Under the pieces are notes generated by a model. That model worked only from the letters and a program-made list of their open reading frames with translations. It did not search any database and was not told the origin of the DNA. This document shows, in pieces, positions 6,152 through 6,623 of a stretch of 6,623 nucleotides of DNA. The DNA comes from Clostridiales bacterium (GTDB taxonomy: Bacteria; Bacillota; Clostridia; Christensenellales; Christensenellaceae): contig JAHZHM010000035.1 of assembly GCA_019420265.1 (NCBI GenBank), positions 1 through 6,623 on the forward strand, written 5' to 3'. The stretch's first letter is position 1, and the number at the start of each line of letters is the position of its first letter. The position numbers were made by a program, and so were the translations under genes.

Positions 6152-6623
6152 ATGAGAGAAACTGTAATTGTTTTGGACTTTGGCGGCCAGTATAACCAGC
6201 TGATTGCCCGGCGCGTGCGCGAGCTGAACGTCTATTGCGAGCTGCTCCCGTATCACGCGAGCTTTGAGCGCATTATGAGCTATGATCCTATCGGCATTAT
6301 CCTGACGGGCGGGCCAAAAAATGTTTTTGCAGAAGATGCGCCAAAGTGTGATAAACGCGTTTTTGAGGCGGGTATCCCGGTTCTGGGCATCTGCTACGGC
6401 GCGCAGCTTTTTGCATATCTATACGGCGGCGAAGTTTCCCGGGCGCCCCAGGGCGAATACGGCAAGACAGAGATTTCCTATCAGGTGGACAACCCCATTT
6501 TATCCGGGCTTCCGCAATCTGCCATCTGCTGGATGAGCCATATGAACTATGTCTCCAAGGCGCCAGTGGGATATGAGATCTATGCCTCGACGAGCAGCTG
6601 CCCGGTTGCGGCGTTCGGAAACG
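6152..6623 (+). CDS. guaA: GMP synthase, N-terminal glutaminase part, cut by window edge
   Basis: GuaA turns XMP into GMP using ATP and ammonia released from glutamine, the last step of guanine nucleotide synthesis. The 157 residues present are the class I glutamine amidotransferase domain. They open with DFGGQYNQLIARRVRE (9-24), then TGGPKNV (52-58), the nucleophile elbow GICYGAQ (79-85) with catalytic C81, and EYGKTE (102-107). WMSH (127-130) follows; many GuaA proteins read WMSHGD here, while this one has MN, and the family tolerates change at that spot. The catalytic His/Glu pair and the whole ATP-pyrophosphatase and dimerization domains lie beyond the right edge. The GuaA-type N-terminus argues against carbamoyl-phosphate synthase or anthranilate synthase subunits, but a stand-alone GuaA amidotransferase subunit cannot be excluded because of the cut. 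GGAGG at 6143-6147 supports the start. It is probably cotranscribed with larE; no purine riboswitch fits into the 29-base gap. Confidence 0.9.
   Translation, partial: MRETVIVLDFGGQYNQLIARRVRELNVYCELLPYHASFERIMSYDPIGIILTGGPKNVFAEDAPKCDKRVFEAGIPVLGICYGAQLFAYLYGGEVSRAPQGEYGKTEISYQVDNPILSGLPQSAICWMSHMNYVSKAPVGYEIYASTSSCPVAAFGN

Overview
The window looks like chromosome of a low-to-mid GC Gram-positive bacterium of the Firmicutes, most likely the class Clostridia. The support is a ctsR-mcsA-mcsB-clpC heat-shock operon, strong GGAGG ribosome-binding sites before every gene, and a GMP synthase whose N-terminus (DFGGQYNQLIARRVRE) resembles clostridial GuaA. A species cannot be named from this sequence. 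No mobile element, CRISPR array, rRNA or tRNA was seen, and base and codon use look even across the genes.

Layout. Positions 1-396 (minus strand) hold a GNAT acetyltransferase whose C-terminal end runs off the left edge. A 205-base divergent intergenic region (397-601) follows. It carries an extended -10 promoter inside an inverted repeat for the acetyltransferase, and on the other side a near-consensus sigma-A promoter with a perfect CtsR operator. Four tightly packed plus-strand genes come next: ctsR (602-1066), mcsA (1071-1571), mcsB (1576-2583) and clpC (2596-5061), ended by a strong intrinsic terminator at 5077-5106. A second short intergenic region (about 5107-5318) carries a sigma-A promoter, a possible degenerate CtsR-like site and a small inverted repeat. 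It leads to a larE-family PP-loop sulfur transferase (5319-6122) and, 29 bases later, to guaA (6152 onward), which is cut by the right edge.

How the genes work together. CtsR represses the operon through the operator at its own start. McsA activates the protein arginine kinase McsB, which marks proteins with phosphoarginine and also acts on CtsR through its wing arginine. ClpC, through its N-domain, receives phosphoarginine-tagged substrates and feeds them to ClpP. The key residues of each step are visible: the RGGGG wing in CtsR, four CxxC pairs in McsA, EEDH and RDxxRA in McsB, and the two GTEH sites and the IGF ClpP loop in ClpC. The operon is therefore predicted to be a complete phosphoarginine quality-control system, although clpP itself is not in the window.

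The system is a known one. The less ordinary points are the larE-guaA unit downstream, where radA and disA would follow in Bacillus subtilis; the lack of other lar genes beside larE; the three-cysteine, probably iron-sulfur, form of this LarE; and the CtsR-like and palindromic sequences around the two outer promoters. No convincing undescribed system was found.
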